DNA from: Gammaproteobacteria bacterium
GTDB lineage: Bacteria; Pseudomonadota; Gammaproteobacteria; Chromatiales; Chromatiaceae
Assembly (NCBI GenBank): GCA_030620735.1
Contig: JAUXDV010000126.1
Location: 1 to 6,087, forward strand
Length of the DNA: 6,087 bases
Direction: 5' to 3'
The translations under genes were made by a program, and so were the position numbers. Shown here piece by piece: positions 1-5,670 of this stretch. Each line of letters opens with the position of its first letter. Positions within the stretch are counted from its first letter, which is position 1. The notes below the pieces were generated by a model that saw nothing but the letters and a program-made list of their open reading frames with translations, was not told the DNA's origin and ran no database searches.

Positions 1-467
1 AAGAAGCCGAGGTCAACATACACTTTTTGATCGGCAGGGCAGTAAAACGGCCCCATACGGGAGCTTGCGTGCCCGCAGCCGCTGTTGGTCGAACCGCGAT
101 ACAGCACCAGTTCCGGAGAAGGGTAGCGCCCTCCCGCCTGGGCGTAGATTTTTGACCATACAGCTTCGGTGTCGGCATGCACCGTTTTGATAAACGCGGC
201 CTGTTCATTATCCTGCTCTTCATTGACTACTTTGGGACTGCCGCCGCCTATAAATGATGAGAGATTCAAAAAGTTGCCGAAATAAACAACTGCGCCAATG
301 CCGATAATTGCAAGGCCAAGCTTGGAGCGCAGAAGTGGCTTGATGATCGGCCACAACATCAGCAAAGTTCCAATGGAAGGCAGGCCCCTGCCTCCACCGC
401 CGTTACCACCACTGCGGCTTCTTCTGTCGTCGACATTTTTGCTTTGTTTTCTATTTCGCCATTTCAT
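1..467 (-). CDS. ypfJ: YpfJ-type neutral zinc metallopeptidase, N-terminal part (runs off the window)
   Basis: The gene reads leftward and is cut by the window start; about 155 codons are visible. It begins MKWRNRKQSKNVDDRR, followed by a Gly-rich stretch (residues about 20-28), a hydrophobic anchor (about 48-66, LGLAIIGIGAVVYF) and an extracytoplasmic domain. That domain contains LVLYRGSTNSGCG and MGPFYCPADQKVYVDLGF, the conserved motifs preceding the catalytic part of the YpfJ family (PF04228). The HExxH zinc-binding motif expected further on lies outside the window, so catalysis cannot be checked. The start at 467 is supported by AAGGTGG six bases upstream. E. coli YpfJ has the same order: a basic N-terminus with VDDRR-like residues, a Gly-rich segment, one membrane anchor, then the peptidase. 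The physiological substrate is not established for this family. It is divergent from rpoE, and a shared role in envelope quality control is only an inference. Confidence 0.9.
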   Translation of the reverse strand, partial: MKWRNRKQSKNVDDRRSRSGGNGGGGRGLPSIGTLLMLWPIIKPLLRSKLGLAIIGIGAVVYFGNFLNLSSFIGGGSPKVVNEEQDNEQAAFIKTVHADTEAVWSKIYAQAGGRYPSPELVLYRGSTNSGCGHASSRMGPFYCPADQKVYVDLGF

Positions 468-708
468 TGATTTCCACCTTATGAAATATTTACTGATGCA
501 GGAACATCATGCCACATTATAGACGAGTCCGGTTGCCTGGCATGCGGCGCAATGCGCTCCGCTTATTGACGCCCTACGAGAGTATTGAGCCAGCAGCGTA
601 ATACACTCCACTTATCGCGCGTGGCTGTCCGTGCAAAGATTATGGTTTTATATATCAATCCAAAGCACTCTTGTATACTTACTTTAATAGTCTTAATTAT
701 GGAGCATA
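468..708. other. Divergent intergenic region between ypfJ-like gene and rpoE
   Basis: This 241-bp gap must hold the promoters of both divergent genes. The part next to rpoE (about 640-700) is AT-rich and has TATACT at 674-679 and TTTAAT at 683-688 as possible -10 elements, but neither has a convincing -35 at the usual distance. I see no GGAACTT-type sigma-E element followed by TCTGA or TCAAA at 15-17 bases, so the classical autoregulated rpoE promoter is not evident here. GGAACAT at 501-507 is the nearest resemblance but lacks a partner. A small GCGC-AAT-GCGC hairpin sits at 547-557. I see no RNA gene or coding sequence in this stretch. Confidence 0.5.
516..521 (-). promoter_or_regulatory. 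Candidate -10 box for the ypfJ-like gene
   Basis: On the - strand this is a perfect TATAAT, about 50 bases upstream of the ATG at 467. No good -35 hexamer lies 16-19 bases further upstream (the best is CATGCC-like), and there is no extended -10 TGn. The match is therefore suggestive only. Confidence 0.35.
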
Positions 709-1305
709 ATGACGAAAACAGGTCAATCCAGGCAGCCGGACGAGGAGGATATCGATCTGGTACGCCGCGTCCAGCGGGGTGATAAGCGCGCTTTTGATCT
801 GCTGGTGTTGAAGTATCAGCAGAAAGTTGCAGGCGTGGTCTCGCGCTATCTGCATAACCAGGCCGATATTCAGGATGTCGTGCAGGAGGCCTTTATCAAG
901 GCGTATCGGGCATTGCCGAAATTTCGTGGCGACAGTGCTTTTTATACCTGGCTGTATCGCATCGCGATCAACACCGCGAAAAATTACCTGGTCTCTAAAT
1001 CACGCCGGCCCCCGGGGAGTGATGTCGATGCAGGGCTTGCCGAGCAACTGGATGTGGGTGAACGTCTGCAGAGCCGTGCAACCCCCGAAGAGCTGTTAAT
1101 AATGAAAGAGGTGGAGTCTGCGATTTGGGATGCGATCAATGCTCTGCCGGATGAGTTGCGCACTGCGATTACGCTGCGCGAGATCGATGGTATGTCATAC
1201 GAGGAGATTGCCCAGGCGATGGATTGTCCTGTAGGAACTGTGAGATCACGGATTTTTCGCGCCCGTGAGACGATTGATAGTGTCATACAGCCACTGGTGA
1301 ATTGA
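709..1305 (+). CDS. rpoE: RNA polymerase sigma-E factor (RpoE/AlgU)
   Basis: A 198-residue ECF sigma factor that directs RNA polymerase to envelope-stress promoters; E. coli RpoE is 191 residues. Region 2 spans about residues 25-96 and includes DVVQEAFIKAYRAL (56-69) and FRGDSAFYTWLYRIAINTA (72-90), the region 2.3/2.4 part that melts and reads the -10. A variable linker (97-130) contains RRPPGSDVDA. Region 4 (about 135-190) has LPDELRTAITLREIDGMSYE and the helix-turn-helix around EEIAQAMDCPVGTVRSRIF, which reads the -35. These segments are nearly identical to the RpoE/AlgU subgroup, not just ECF factors in general. The start is set by TGGAG at 700-704, four bases before the ATG, a slightly short spacing. 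Downstream rseA, rseB, rseC and degP confirm identity. Activity is expected to be limited by RseA binding at the inner membrane. Confidence 0.98.
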   Translation: MTKTGQSRQPDEEDIDLVRRVQRGDKRAFDLLVLKYQQKVAGVVSRYLHNQADIQDVVQEAFIKAYRALPKFRGDSAFYTWLYRIAINTAKNYLVSKSRRPPGSDVDAGLAEQLDVGERLQSRATPEELLIMKEVESAIWDAINALPDELRTAITLREIDGMSYEEIAQAMDCPVGTVRSRIFRARETIDSVIQPLVN

Positions 1306-1353
1306 ATGCTGGAACCAAAAAATTGATGTAGGGCGAGCCTCTTGCCAAACTCC

Positions 1354-1399
1354 AAAACCCGTCATTCTGGCTAAAAGCATGCCGGAATGACAGGTTTTT
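1354..1399 (+). terminator. Long inverted repeat with T-run after rpoE (terminator- or REP-like)
   Basis: The left arm is AAAACC at 1354-1359, one mismatch, then GTCATTCTGGC at 1361-1371. The loop TAAAAGCAT is at 1372-1380. The right arm is GCCGGAATGAC at 1381-1391, one mismatch, then GGTTTT at 1393-1398. The core is 11 bp with a single G-U pair, and the right arm ends in five Ts. It therefore has the form of an intrinsic terminator about 50 bases after the rpoE stop. The GGCTAAAAGCATGCCGGAATGAC-type core resembles an interspersed palindromic repeat I recall from many beta- and gammaproteobacterial genomes, so it may also be a mobile or REP-like element. Its place inside a normally continuous operon suggests partial termination between rpoE and rseA. 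Confidence 0.65.
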
Positions 1400-1438
1400 A
1401 CAAGAAGCGTGGTCTGTATTGAATACCAGAGTGGTGTT

Positions 1439-1448
1439 GCAAATTTGC
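1439..1448. repeat. Short perfect palindrome GCAAATTTGC
   Basis: A 10-bp perfect palindrome, flanked by GT on the left (1436-1437) and AC on the right (1450-1451), which extends the symmetry with one mismatch. It lies about 30 bases upstream of the candidate sigma-E promoter before rseA. It could be an operator, but it is short enough to occur by chance. Confidence 0.2.
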
Positions 1449-1475
1449 GACAGTCGAAGTTTTTTTGTGATTTAT

Positions 1476-1503
1476 GAAACTTTTTTTAGATTTGCTGGTC
1501 AAT
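1476..1503 (+). promoter_or_regulatory. Candidate sigma-E promoter in front of rseA
   Basis: GAAACTT at 1476-1482 matches the sigma-E -35 consensus GGAACTT at six of seven positions and is followed by Ts, as in strong sigma-E promoters. After 16 bases comes TCAAT at 1499-1503, which matches the -10 form TCAAA at four of five positions and is preceded by GG. From memory, this spacing and the GG before TC resemble the E. coli rpoH P3 promoter. Transcription would start near 1508-1511, upstream of the ATG cluster at 1513-1543 and downstream of the ATG at 1474. That fits rseA starting at one of the later ATGs. This is a visual match only. Confidence 0.45.
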
Positions 1504-1542
1504 AGACTCAAGATGCCTAAAAATATCATGATGATGGATACA

Positions 1543-2070
1543 ATGCTTAACAATTCAATTTCCGCACTTGTAGATGGCGAGCTTGACTATGCTGAAGGTT
1601 CTCGTGCGGTTGAACAACTGCTTCAGAATGATCACAGCCACGGCAGCCTGCAGCGATACCAGCTGATTGGCGCCTGTTTGCGTGGTGAGGCGACGCAGAT
1701 CAATTCCGCCTCGTTATTTGATCGGATTCATGAGCAACTGGAACAGGAGACGACAATCTTCGCTCCGGCAGCAGCAGCCGCGCTTGCTCCAAAGACATCC
1801 CAAAAGAAGTCTCAGGTTTTTCGTTACGCGATGGCCGCCAGTGTTGCTGTTCTGATGGTTCTCACTGTTTTTCGTGTCCAGGCTCCCCAGCAGGAAGGGG
1901 TGCAGCTTGCCAGCCAGCCGTCAGACAACTCCCGTATGACAATCCATCAGCAGATGGTTGCAGATCAGGCAGCGGCTGAAGCGGAGATAGACCGCTATCT
2001 GGCGGGGCATCAAAATTATAGCAGTGGCACCATCAACCCTGATTTTGCCGCCACTATGGTCAGCTATTAA
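1543..2070 (+). CDS. rseA: Sigma-E anti-sigma factor RseA (MucA-like)
   Basis: An inner-membrane protein that sequesters RpoE in the cytoplasm and is cut by DegS- and RseP-type proteases under envelope stress. With the start at 1543 it has 175 residues. The N-terminal anti-sigma domain (about 1-70) opens with LNNSISALVDGELDY, corresponding to the LSALMDGE start of E. coli RseA, and includes RYQLIGACLRGE. A basic KKSQVFRY segment precedes one transmembrane helix (about 95-110, YAMAASVAVLMVLTVF). The periplasmic tail ends IDRYLAGHQNYSSGTINPDF, resembling the MucA tail (YLIEHSEHASG). The frame stays open up to an ATG at 1474, with ATGs also at 1513, 1528, 1531 and 1534. I prefer 1543 because conservation begins there, GGA lies at 1536-1538, and the region before it looks like a promoter. 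The exact start is uncertain. It stops 16 bases before rseB. Confidence 0.9.
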   Translation: MLNNSISALVDGELDYAEGSRAVEQLLQNDHSHGSLQRYQLIGACLRGEATQINSASLFDRIHEQLEQETTIFAPAAAAALAPKTSQKKSQVFRYAMAASVAVLMVLTVFRVQAPQQEGVQLASQPSDNSRMTIHQQMVADQAAAEAEIDRYLAGHQNYSSGTINPDFAATMVSY

Positions 2071-2086
2071 AAACCAACCCATCCAT

Positions 2087-3004
2087 ATGCCATCGCTGCG
2101 TCTTCTCCAGAGCCTGCTGTTTAGCGCGGCTCTGCTGTTGCCACTCGCCTCATTTTCTCAATCCCCTGATCCGCTGACTCTGCTGAAAGAGATGCAGCAA
2201 AGCGTCCGCACACTCACTTATGAGGGCGATTTCGTCTATCAATTCGGTGATGTCTTGAATGCGATGCATATTGCTCATAGCTGGCAGAATGGATTTGAGC
2301 GTGAAGAGCTAACCACCCTGACCGGGGTTGAACGTGAAATCGTGCGTCAGAATCCCGGCCAGACCGACTCTGATGGGACGCGTGTTTCAAACCGCCTTTT
2401 GAAAGCGCCGACCCTGATGACTTTTTCCCCGCAGAATCTTGATGGAGTCTACAATTTCAAGGTGTTGGGGGACGACCGTGTTGCAGCACGCACGACGACG
2501 GTGATTGCCGTGCTGCCTGTAGATGATTACCGTTATGGCCATCGCCTCTATCTCGATAAAGAGACAGCATTGCCACTGCGGCGCGAGGTGCTCAACAAAA
2601 ACGGAAAACCTGTCTCTCAGCAGATGTTTACGGCGATAAGCATCTCTGCAGATGCTGCAACTGATGTGCCTGCAGTTGATGATGCCGCTAGCGAGGCAAA
2701 TTACCAGGGGCCATGGCGTTTTACCGATCTGCCGAAAGGTTTTGTCATGAAGGTCTACGCCCAGGGGCGGACCAATAATGGCCATGCATCGGATCATTTC
2801 GTCTTTTCCGATGGTATCGTGCGTATATCTCTCTTTATCGAGGATAAAACGACGGCAAAACTCGGGCGTCGTTCATCTGCGGGTCCGGTCGCAATTCTGG
2901 GATCTGAAGTGGATGGCCACCGCATCACCATCGTAGGTGAAGCACCTGTCGATACGTTGAAGCACTTTCTCAAGAGCGCGCATCTGCAGCAAGAGGCTGA
3001 GTGA
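2087..3004 (+). CDS. rseB: Periplasmic sigma-E regulator RseB (MucB)
   Basis: A periplasmic protein that binds the RseA periplasmic tail, shields it from the initiating protease and is thought to sense lipopolysaccharide or mislocalised lipoproteins. It has 305 residues from ATG 2087 (E. coli RseB 318). A signal peptide occupies residues 1-24 (MPSLRLLQSLLFSAALLLPL then ASFS). The N-terminal lipoprotein-like domain includes TYEGDFVYQFGD (44-55), MHIAHSW (60-66), VEREIVR (81-87) and DDYRYGHRLYLDKETALPLR (146-165). An Asp/Ala-rich linker (about 187-205) leads to the C-terminal domain with WRFTDLPKGF (210-219) and DGHRITIVGEAP (266-277). A GTG at 2024 would extend the frame into rseA, but it would bury the signal peptide behind 21 residues. 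No clear Shine-Dalgarno precedes 2087, so translation may be coupled to rseA. The protein contains no cysteine. Confidence 0.93.
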   Translation: MPSLRLLQSLLFSAALLLPLASFSQSPDPLTLLKEMQQSVRTLTYEGDFVYQFGDVLNAMHIAHSWQNGFEREELTTLTGVEREIVRQNPGQTDSDGTRVSNRLLKAPTLMTFSPQNLDGVYNFKVLGDDRVAARTTTVIAVLPVDDYRYGHRLYLDKETALPLRREVLNKNGKPVSQQMFTAISISADAATDVPAVDDAASEANYQGPWRFTDLPKGFVMKVYAQGRTNNGHASDHFVFSDGIVRISLFIEDKTTAKLGRRSSAGPVAILGSEVDGHRITIVGEAPVDTLKHFLKSAHLQQEAE

Positions 3005-3456
3005 TGATCGAGGAGAGTGCTGTTGTCATTGAAGCCGACGGCGGCACAATGCTCATCGAGGTTCTGCCGCAGTCTGCCTGTGGAAGCTGCAATGCAAAAT
3101 CGGCCTGTGGCACAAGTCTGTTGTCATCTCTGTTCAAGCACCGGGCGACTCGAATGCGTGTTGATAACAGTGTCAATGCCCGTGCCGGAGATCATGTCGT
3201 TGTTGGCATCGATGAATCCGAAATGGTATCAGGAAGTGTGCGCCTCTATCTGTGGCCGCTGCTTGGCCTGATCGGCGGAGCGATTGCAGCGCAATCACTC
3301 ATCAACCCGTCAGAACCCAGTGCGATTATTGGCGGTTTGTCCGGAATGGCGCTGGCGCTGTGGCTGGTTCACCAGCGCAAAGACTCACCCCATATCAAGG
3401 TTCTGCGGCGTGAGCCGGGCATAGCGGTATCTCTGCAAAATGCAAAAAAAACGTAA
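3004..3456 (+). CDS. rseC: RseC/MucC family membrane protein
   Basis: A 150-residue inner-membrane protein of the RseC/MucC family (PF04246). In E. coli RseC is a minor positive modulator of sigma-E and is linked to the Rsx/SoxR-reducing system. The N-terminal part carries a cysteine cluster C-x2-C-x5-C (Cys26, 29, 35; SACGSCNAKSACG), a possible metal or redox site. Two transmembrane helices follow, at about 80-98 (LYLWPLLGLIGGAIAAQSL) and 107-123 (AIIGGLSGMALALWLVH), then a basic C-terminal tail. The ATG overlaps the rseB TGA by one base (TGATG at 3002-3006), and AAGAGG at 2991-2996 sits seven bases upstream. The GTG at 3001 is therefore unlikely to be the start. The E. coli protein has an additional cysteine before this cluster that is absent here (LPQSAC). 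Translational coupling to rseB is likely. Confidence 0.93.
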   Translation: MIEESAVVIEADGGTMLIEVLPQSACGSCNAKSACGTSLLSSLFKHRATRMRVDNSVNARAGDHVVVGIDESEMVSGSVRLYLWPLLGLIGGAIAAQSLINPSEPSAIIGGLSGMALALWLVHQRKDSPHIKVLRREPGIAVSLQNAKKT

Positions 3457-3468
3457 AAACCCAATCCC

Positions 3469-3498
3469 CTTGAAATAATCCGGATCGCTACCAGGTTA
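3469..3498 (+). promoter_or_regulatory. Possible heat-shock-like promoter upstream of degP
   Basis: CCCCTTGAAAT at 3466-3476 is a close match to the sigma-32 -35 region (CTTGAAA preceded by Cs). The expected CCCCAT-type -10 is not clear: CCAGGTTA starts at 3491, 15 bases later, and matches only in part. Read as a sigma-70 -35 (TTGAAA), it has no good -10 at 17 bases. The 77-bp rseC-degP gap, longer than the other gaps from rseA onward, would allow an internal promoter. Confidence 0.3.
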
Positions 3499-3533
3499 AA
3501 CAGGGTATACGCATAAATTCATACAGGTAACTC

Positions 3534-4979
3534 ATGAAGATGAAACATTCACTGACAGCATTTGCTTCTTTGCTCTTTTTACTCATGGCTCAGATGCCTC
3601 TGACAGCCAGCGCGCAGTTGCCTGATTTCACCGAACTGGCTGAAAAAAATGCGCCGTCGGTCGTCAATATCAGTACCAAAAAAAGCAGCAAACCCAGTAA
3701 GCAGTTCCACTCTCCGGAGCGAAACAAAATCCCTGAGATCCCTGAAGACAGCCCGTTAAACGAGCTCTTCGAACATTTTTTTGGCACCCCGAATCTTGAG
3801 GGCATGCCGGATAAGTTCTTTAATAACGAGGCGATGGGCTCCGGTTTTATTATCTCTGCCGATGGTTATGTGCTGACAAATTACCATGTTGTGAGCGGCT
3901 CGGATGAAATTATCGTGCGCCTCAGCGACCGCCGGGAGTTTACTGCAAAGCTGATTGGTTCAGACAAGGCGTCCGATGTGGCGCTGGTGAAGATAGACGC
4001 AGAGAATCTGCCGGTAGTCACCATTGGAAAAGGCAAGGACCTGAAGGTTGGCGAGTGGGTGCTGGCTATCGGCTCACCGTTTGGTTTTGATCACTCGGTC
4101 ACTGCTGGAATCGTCAGCGCCAAAGGGCGCAGTCTGCCAACAGAAAACTACGTCCCCTACATTCAGACAGATGTCGCCATCAATCCCGGCAATTCAGGCG
4201 GGCCTCTATTCAATCTGCAAGGTGAGGTGGTTGGCATCAACTCGCAGATTTACAGCCGCACCGGCGGTTTTATGGGGCTTTCGTTCTCAATTCCGATCGA
4301 GGTGGCAATGAATGTCGCTGATCAGCTGCGCACCAAGGGGAAGGTGACGCGTGGCTGGCTGGGCGTGCTGATCCAGGATGTGACCCGCTCACTGGCCGAG
4401 TCCTTTGGTATGGAACAGCCGCATGGTGCCCTGGTTGCACAGGTCATCGAGGACAGCCCGGCGCAAAAAGCGGGGGTTCAGGTTGGCGATATTATTATCA
4501 GCTTTAACGATCAGGCGGTAAAACGCTCATCCAGCCTGCCGCCGATGGTCGGATCGAGCTCTGTCGATAAACTGGCGGAAGTGGTGGTGCTGCGTCACGG
4601 CGAGCAGGTAAAGCTCTCTGTCAACATTGGTGAGTTGGAGGATGATCAGCTGGCATCCTCTGCTGCATCAGGCAACGCAAAGGATGGCGCCGAAGGCGAA
4701 TTGCTGGGTCTTGCGGTCAAGGATTTGAATGCAGAGGAGCGTAACAAACTGGGTGTTGCTGATGGCGGAGTCATTGTCAGCAAGGTCACTGGAGATGCAG
4801 CGCGTGAAGCCGGCATCCAGGTAGGCCAGGTCATCGTGATGCTGCAAAATCATAAAATTGAAAATGTTGAGGATTTCAGGGCGCAGGTGAAAAAGTTGCA
4901 GCGCGGGAAAGCGGCTGCTCTGCTGATGCAGGAGAAGGAAGGCTCACGCTGGATGACGCTGGCGATCCCCGAAAAATAA
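3534..4979 (+). CDS. degP: DegP/DegQ-family periplasmic serine endoprotease (MucD)
   Basis: A 481-residue periplasmic protease-chaperone of the HtrA family that degrades misfolded envelope proteins; in this operon position it corresponds to MucD/AlgW-type DegP. A signal peptide ends after ASA (residues 25-27). The trypsin-like domain holds the catalytic triad His118 (LTNYHVV), Asp148 (KASDVALVKID) and Ser221 (NPGNSGGPLFN). PDZ1 runs about 272-365 (GWLGVLIQDV, SPAQKAGVQVGDIIISFN). A polar linker (about 368-388) leads to PDZ2, about 388-470 (GLAVKDL, AREAGIQVGQVIVMLQ). All domains are complete. The ATG at 3534 has AGG at 3525-3527, six bases upstream; the ATG at 3540 is an alternative. The segment between strand 1 and the His (about 49-98) is shorter than the LA loop region of E. 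coli DegP and more DegQ/MucD-like. It is the last gene of the operon. Confidence 0.97.
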   Translation: MKMKHSLTAFASLLFLLMAQMPLTASAQLPDFTELAEKNAPSVVNISTKKSSKPSKQFHSPERNKIPEIPEDSPLNELFEHFFGTPNLEGMPDKFFNNEAMGSGFIISADGYVLTNYHVVSGSDEIIVRLSDRREFTAKLIGSDKASDVALVKIDAENLPVVTIGKGKDLKVGEWVLAIGSPFGFDHSVTAGIVSAKGRSLPTENYVPYIQTDVAINPGNSGGPLFNLQGEVVGINSQIYSRTGGFMGLSFSIPIEVAMNVADQLRTKGKVTRGWLGVLIQDVTRSLAESFGMEQPHGALVAQVIEDSPAQKAGVQVGDIIISFNDQAVKRSSSLPPMVGSSSVDKLAEVVVLRHGEQVKLSVNIGELEDDQLASSAASGNAKDGAEGELLGLAVKDLNAEERNKLGVADGGVIVSKVTGDAAREAGIQVGQVIVMLQNHKIENVEDFRAQVKKLQRGKAAALLMQEKEGSRWMTLAIPEK

Positions 4980-4985
4980 AGTTTT

Positions 4986-5080
4986 CAGTCTGCAGTTGGC
5001 AGATATAAGAGAGAGTTGGCAGTCTTCAGTTTGCAGTTGGCAGCAAAAGAAAAAAGAGAAAAGGAAGTTTGCAGGTGGCA
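4986..5080 (+). repeat. Degenerate CAGTTGG-type heptamer repeats
   Basis: Seven-base units read in + orientation in three blocks. Block one is CAGTCTG, CAGTTGG, CAG (4986-5002). Block two is GAGTTGG, CAGTCTT, CAGTTTG, CAGTTGG, CAG (5013-5043). Block three is AAGTTTG, CAGGTGG, CA (5065-5080). A 23-base purine-only run (5045-5067) separates the last two. The units are the inverted, diverged form of the perfect array at 5098-5180. CAGTTGGCAG at 5034-5043 is exactly complementary to CTGCCAACTG at 5098-5107, so a large hairpin with a loop of about 54 bases is possible. I see no gene here. Confidence 0.75.
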
Positions 5081-5097
5081 ATGACATGATTAGACTT

Positions 5098-5180
5098 CTG
5101 CCAACTGCCAACTGCCAACTGCCAACTGCCAACTGCCAACTGCCAACTGCCAACTGCCAACTGCCAACTGCCAACTGCCA
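5098..5180 (+). repeat. Perfect tandem heptamer array (CTGCCAA)x11
   Basis: Eleven identical head-to-tail copies of CTGCCAA (5098-5174) followed by a partial CTGCCA (5175-5180). The array ends two bases before the stop codon of the - strand membrane protein gene and lies about 120 bases after the degP stop, so it fills the convergent intergenic region. Because the unit is 7 bp and contains no stop, all frames through it stay open and produce false reading frames on both strands. Perfect identity suggests recent expansion by replication slippage, so copy number may vary between strains. Confidence 0.97.
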
Positions 5181-5182
5181 GT

Positions 5183-5608
5183 TCAGGCAGAGCCCTCGAC
5201 GTCATCGACATCCAGCTGTCCTGTCATGCGGCGGCGAATATGTGACCAAGACATGCCTGTGGCTAGGATGGCGGAGAGCACAAGGAGAGCCACATACTGC
5301 ATGGCTGTGAGGTTGTCCAGTGACAACCACTTATAATAGATCAGCGCCCACACGATGACGCCAAAGAAAGCCGCTGCAAGTATCGTTCCGGCGACTCCGA
5401 GCGAACGAAAGGTTGCGCGTAGAAAAATAATCCAGCCAATCAACAGCAAAATCCCGGCCAGTATGATGATGGGATCGACTGCGAAATTTGACTTTTCAAG
5501 CCAATGATACCAGGAGTATCCACTGGGGTTGTAGGTTGCAAACACCAGTGCAACGGCGATGATCAGGCGAACCAGAAAGTTTCCGGCGCTAAAGGATTTT
5601 ATTGCCAT
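5183..5608 (-). CDS. Small four-helix membrane protein, DUF6524-like
   Basis: A 141-residue integral membrane protein of unknown function, recognised by resemblance to the DUF6524 family (from memory, not searched). It has four hydrophobic segments: about 9-26 (NFLVRLIIAVALVFATYN), 44-64, 70-92 and 100-120. Conserved-looking features are FATYNPSGYSWYHW (23-36), GWIIFLRATFRSLG (58-71), and a C-terminal tail GMSWSHIRRRMTGQLDVDDV (118-137), which is basic then acidic. The start at 5608 has AAGG about ten bases upstream on the - strand (complement of 5619-5622), a rather long spacing. It is convergent with degP and follows the thioredoxin-like gene after 62 bases in the same orientation, possibly as a loose transcription unit. 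No function can be assigned from the sequence. Confidence 0.88.
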   Translation of the reverse strand: MAIKSFSAGNFLVRLIIAVALVFATYNPSGYSWYHWLEKSNFAVDPIIILAGILLLIGWIIFLRATFRSLGVAGTILAAAFFGVIVWALIYYKWLSLDNLTAMQYVALLVLSAILATGMSWSHIRRRMTGQLDVDDVEGSA

Positions 5609-5641
5609 GCGAATTAGACCTTAAACGAATATGCAGCTATT

Positions 5642-5664
5642 TTACTAAACCCCCGCTTAGCGGG
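5642..5664 (-). terminator. Weak terminator-like hairpin after the thioredoxin-fold gene
   Basis: CCCGC at 5652-5656, loop TTA, and GCGGG at 5660-5664 form a 5-bp GC stem seven bases beyond the - strand stop at 5671. On the - strand it is followed by GGTTTAG, only a short T-run. It could terminate or attenuate transcription between the thioredoxin-like gene and the DUF6524-like gene. Confidence 0.4.
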
Positions 5665-5670
5665 CAACAC

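Noticed and set aside
501..530. GGAACAT as a sigma-E -35 upstream of rpoE
   Set aside because: No TCTGA- or TCAAA-like -10 lies 15-17 bases downstream, and it is almost 200 bases from the rpoE start.
585..782. Open frame on the + strand overlapping the rpoE start
   Set aside because: It overlaps the well-supported rpoE gene in another frame, has no recognisable motif and covers the expected promoter region.
1311..1340. GGAACC just after the rpoE stop as a sigma-E -35
   Set aside because: The hexamer diverges after GGAAC, and the expected -10 position reads GGGCGAGC.
2024..2086. GTG at 2024 as the rseB start
   Set aside because: It would place 21 polar or mixed residues before an otherwise typical signal peptide and overlap rseA by 47 bases.
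4971..4986. GAAAA/TTTTC inverted repeat at the degP stop as a terminator
   Set aside because: The stem is a short AT-rich one with no following T-run beyond its own arm, so it is too weak to call.
5098..5180. CRISPR array
   Set aside because: The repeats are 7 bp, directly adjacent and without unique spacers, so this is a simple tandem repeat.
4944..5310. Open frames on both strands through the heptamer array, with repeated LPTANCQ-like peptides
   Set aside because: A 7-bp unit without stops keeps every frame open and yields a repeating peptide. The frames overlap degP or the DUF6524-like gene and have no other support.
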